From Promethearchaeota archaeon (GTDB lineage Archaea; Asgardarchaeota; Lokiarchaeia; Sigyniarchaeales; SOKP01): a stretch of 6,594 bases of DNA. The notes under the pieces were generated by a model. That model ran no database searches. It saw only the letters and a list, made by a program, of their open reading frames with translations, and was not told the DNA's origin. The position numbers and the translations under genes were made by a program. The stretch is from assembly GCA_016840695.1 (NCBI GenBank), contig JAEORV010000092.1:1-6594 (forward strand), given 5' to 3'. Shown one piece after another: positions 5,844 through 6,594 of this stretch (positions within the stretch are counted from its first letter, which is position 1; each line of letters begins with the position of its first letter).

Positions 5844-6518
5844 ATGAGTTCTCTACTTGAAGTAAAAAGCGATTATTTTCAATCAAAAATCGATAGGATA
5901 TTACGCAGGTTTCCCACACTAGGAAGGCTCTTGAGTAGCACGTTTAGTTTACTTGAAGTTGCATTACTTGAACTTTTTAGGAGGCTTGACAAGAGGTTCA
6001 ACACGTATACTTTTGGTAAATTAAATAGAAGAGTCTTAAAAGGAAGATGGGGAGGAAAAGTCATTCCTTTAAACAAAAACATCGATGCCGAAACGAGATT
6101 TCTACCAACTCAAGAAATACTTGAAATACTCAGCCGTTCTAACGTCGTAGGTATTAGTTGGTGCTATTGCCGAGCGGTCCAACGCAAGTATAATGAGCCT
6201 AATTGTGATCATCCGCTTTATACATGCATTCATTTGAGTTTTGGTCAATCATTGTACGAGATTCCGAACAAGTCAATTAATTTAAAAAAAGTTTCAAAAG
6301 AGAAAATTGTAGAGCTATTAGAAGATAGCGATAAAAGGGGTTTAGTTCACCAAATAATATATTTTCCGAGCCCTCAATTTTATTACGTTGTATGCAACTG
6401 TTGTCCTTGCTGTTGCGTGGTGATGGAAAAATTCTTGAAGCATGGGTCGCCTCAGATGGTAAAAAGCGACTTCATTGCGGAAACTGATGAGTTAAAATGC
6501 ATAAATTGTGGAAAATGA
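5844..6518 (+). CDS. Cysteine-rich Fe-S protein, apparently truncated in its C-terminal ferredoxin motif
   Basis: From the ATG at 5844 this is 224 residues. It has the pattern of a widespread but poorly characterised anaerobe family usually annotated as 4Fe-4S binding protein. It shows WCYCR at 106-110, C121-x6-C128 (CDHPLYTC), a GLVHQ helix end at 166-170, the striking CNCCPCCC at 184-191 and KCINCGK at 218-224. In family members as I know them, the last piece continues into a ferredoxin domain with two CxxCxxCxxxCP sites; here a TGA follows CxxCGK directly. No signal peptide is seen; residues 28-47 are amphipathic rather than clearly transmembrane. An upstream ATG at 5814 is in frame, but it lies only 14 bases from the TATA box, so I prefer 5844; neither has a good Shine-Dalgarno sequence. 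The function is probably electron transfer or cofactor handling. It may be intact but shortened, or a decaying gene. Confidence 0.72.
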   Translation: MSSLLEVKSDYFQSKIDRILRRFPTLGRLLSSTFSLLEVALLELFRRLDKRFNTYTFGKLNRRVLKGRWGGKVIPLNKNIDAETRFLPTQEILEILSRSNVVGISWCYCRAVQRKYNEPNCDHPLYTCIHLSFGQSLYEIPNKSINLKKVSKEKIVELLEDSDKRGLVHQIIYFPSPQFYYVVCNCCPCCCVVMEKFLKHGSPQMVKSDFIAETDELKCINCGK

Positions 6519-6594
6519 TTGAATCGTTCGGGCATTGTGGAACGCATATTCCACATCCAAAACATTTCATAGGATCGAATTCTAATTTGTTTTC
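6472..6594 (-). CDS. 3' end of a ferredoxin-domain protein gene (partial, runs off the window)
   Basis: The minus strand from the window edge reads 40 residues to a TGA at 6472-6474. They include DPMKCFGCGICVPQCPNDSI, a complete 4Fe-4S motif Cys-x2-Cys-x2-Cys-x3-Cys-Pro. This looks like the last cluster of a ferredoxin domain, with an aspartate-proline just before it as is common. The tail after it, about 17 residues with one more Cys, is encoded antisense to the end of the neighbouring Fe-S gene, overlapping by 47 bases. The rest of the gene, and so its length, start and function, lies outside the window. It could be a separate ferredoxin, an oxidoreductase subunit, or a convergent relative of the Fe-S protein. 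The opposite-strand frame over it lacks a Cys-Pro motif, so this strand is preferred. Confidence 0.7.
   Translation of the reverse strand, partial: ENKLEFDPMKCFGCGICVPQCPNDSIIFHNLCILTHQFPQ
6507..6555. repeat. Short inverted repeat from two opposed ferredoxin codings
   Basis: TGTGGAAAATG at 6507-6517 and CATATTCCACA at 6545-6555 are inverted copies with one mismatch across a 27-base spacer. Each arm encodes the Cys-Gly part of a CxxCGxC motif on its own strand. The symmetry may therefore come from shared protein motifs rather than from a DNA or RNA structure. Confidence 0.5.

Noticed and set aside
5749..5919. N-terminal extension of the C_GCAxxG_C_C protein up to 5919
   Set aside because: The extension reads through the TATA region and overlaps the divergent Fe-S gene, while the ATG at 5748 has a well-spaced Shine-Dalgarno sequence and suits the family's length.

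Overview
The window is AT-rich and looks archaeal. Start codons are preceded either by Shine-Dalgarno sequences of the GGAGG/GGTGA type or by short leaders placed about 25-30 bases after A/T-only TATA-like boxes. Genes end in runs of T without clear stem-loops. The gene set is an anaerobe's: a glutaconate-type CoA-transferase, cysteine-rich redox and Fe-S proteins, and a small C2H2 zinc-finger protein. This mix fits an Asgard (Lokiarchaeia-like) archaeon, but that placement is inference from style and content. There is no rRNA or other marker gene here.

Layout. 1-138 is the leader of a two-gene operon. 139-1928 (+) encodes the alpha and beta subunits of a family I CoA-transferase, joined by an ATGA overlap. 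A T-run follows, then a TATA box overlapped by a 25-bp inverted repeat, then an ATC-hydrolase-like four-cysteine protein (2073-2552, +). 2553-2749 is a convergent gap with no supported gene. 2750-4175 (-) holds a nitrilase-superfamily amidohydrolase followed by a small membrane protein, probably one transcript. Divergent from these is a very acidic 97-residue helical protein (4374-4667, +). It converges on a C2H2 zinc-finger protein (4734-4982, -). 5218-5748 (-) is a C_GCAxxG_C_C protein. It is divergent, across a shared TATA region, from a Cys-rich Fe-S protein (5844-6518, +). The right edge carries the 3' end of a minus-strand ferredoxin-domain gene that overlaps the tail of that Fe-S protein.

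How the genes relate. Only the CoA-transferase pair is a secure functional unit. The nitrilase/membrane-protein pair and the C_GCAxxG_C_C/Fe-S pair are plausible units by arrangement. The clearest oddity is at the right edge. The Fe-S protein stops after the second cysteine of what looks like a ferredoxin motif, exactly where an opposing gene with an intact ferredoxin motif ends. No mobile element, CRISPR array, tRNA or rRNA was seen. No complete new system can be claimed from this window alone.
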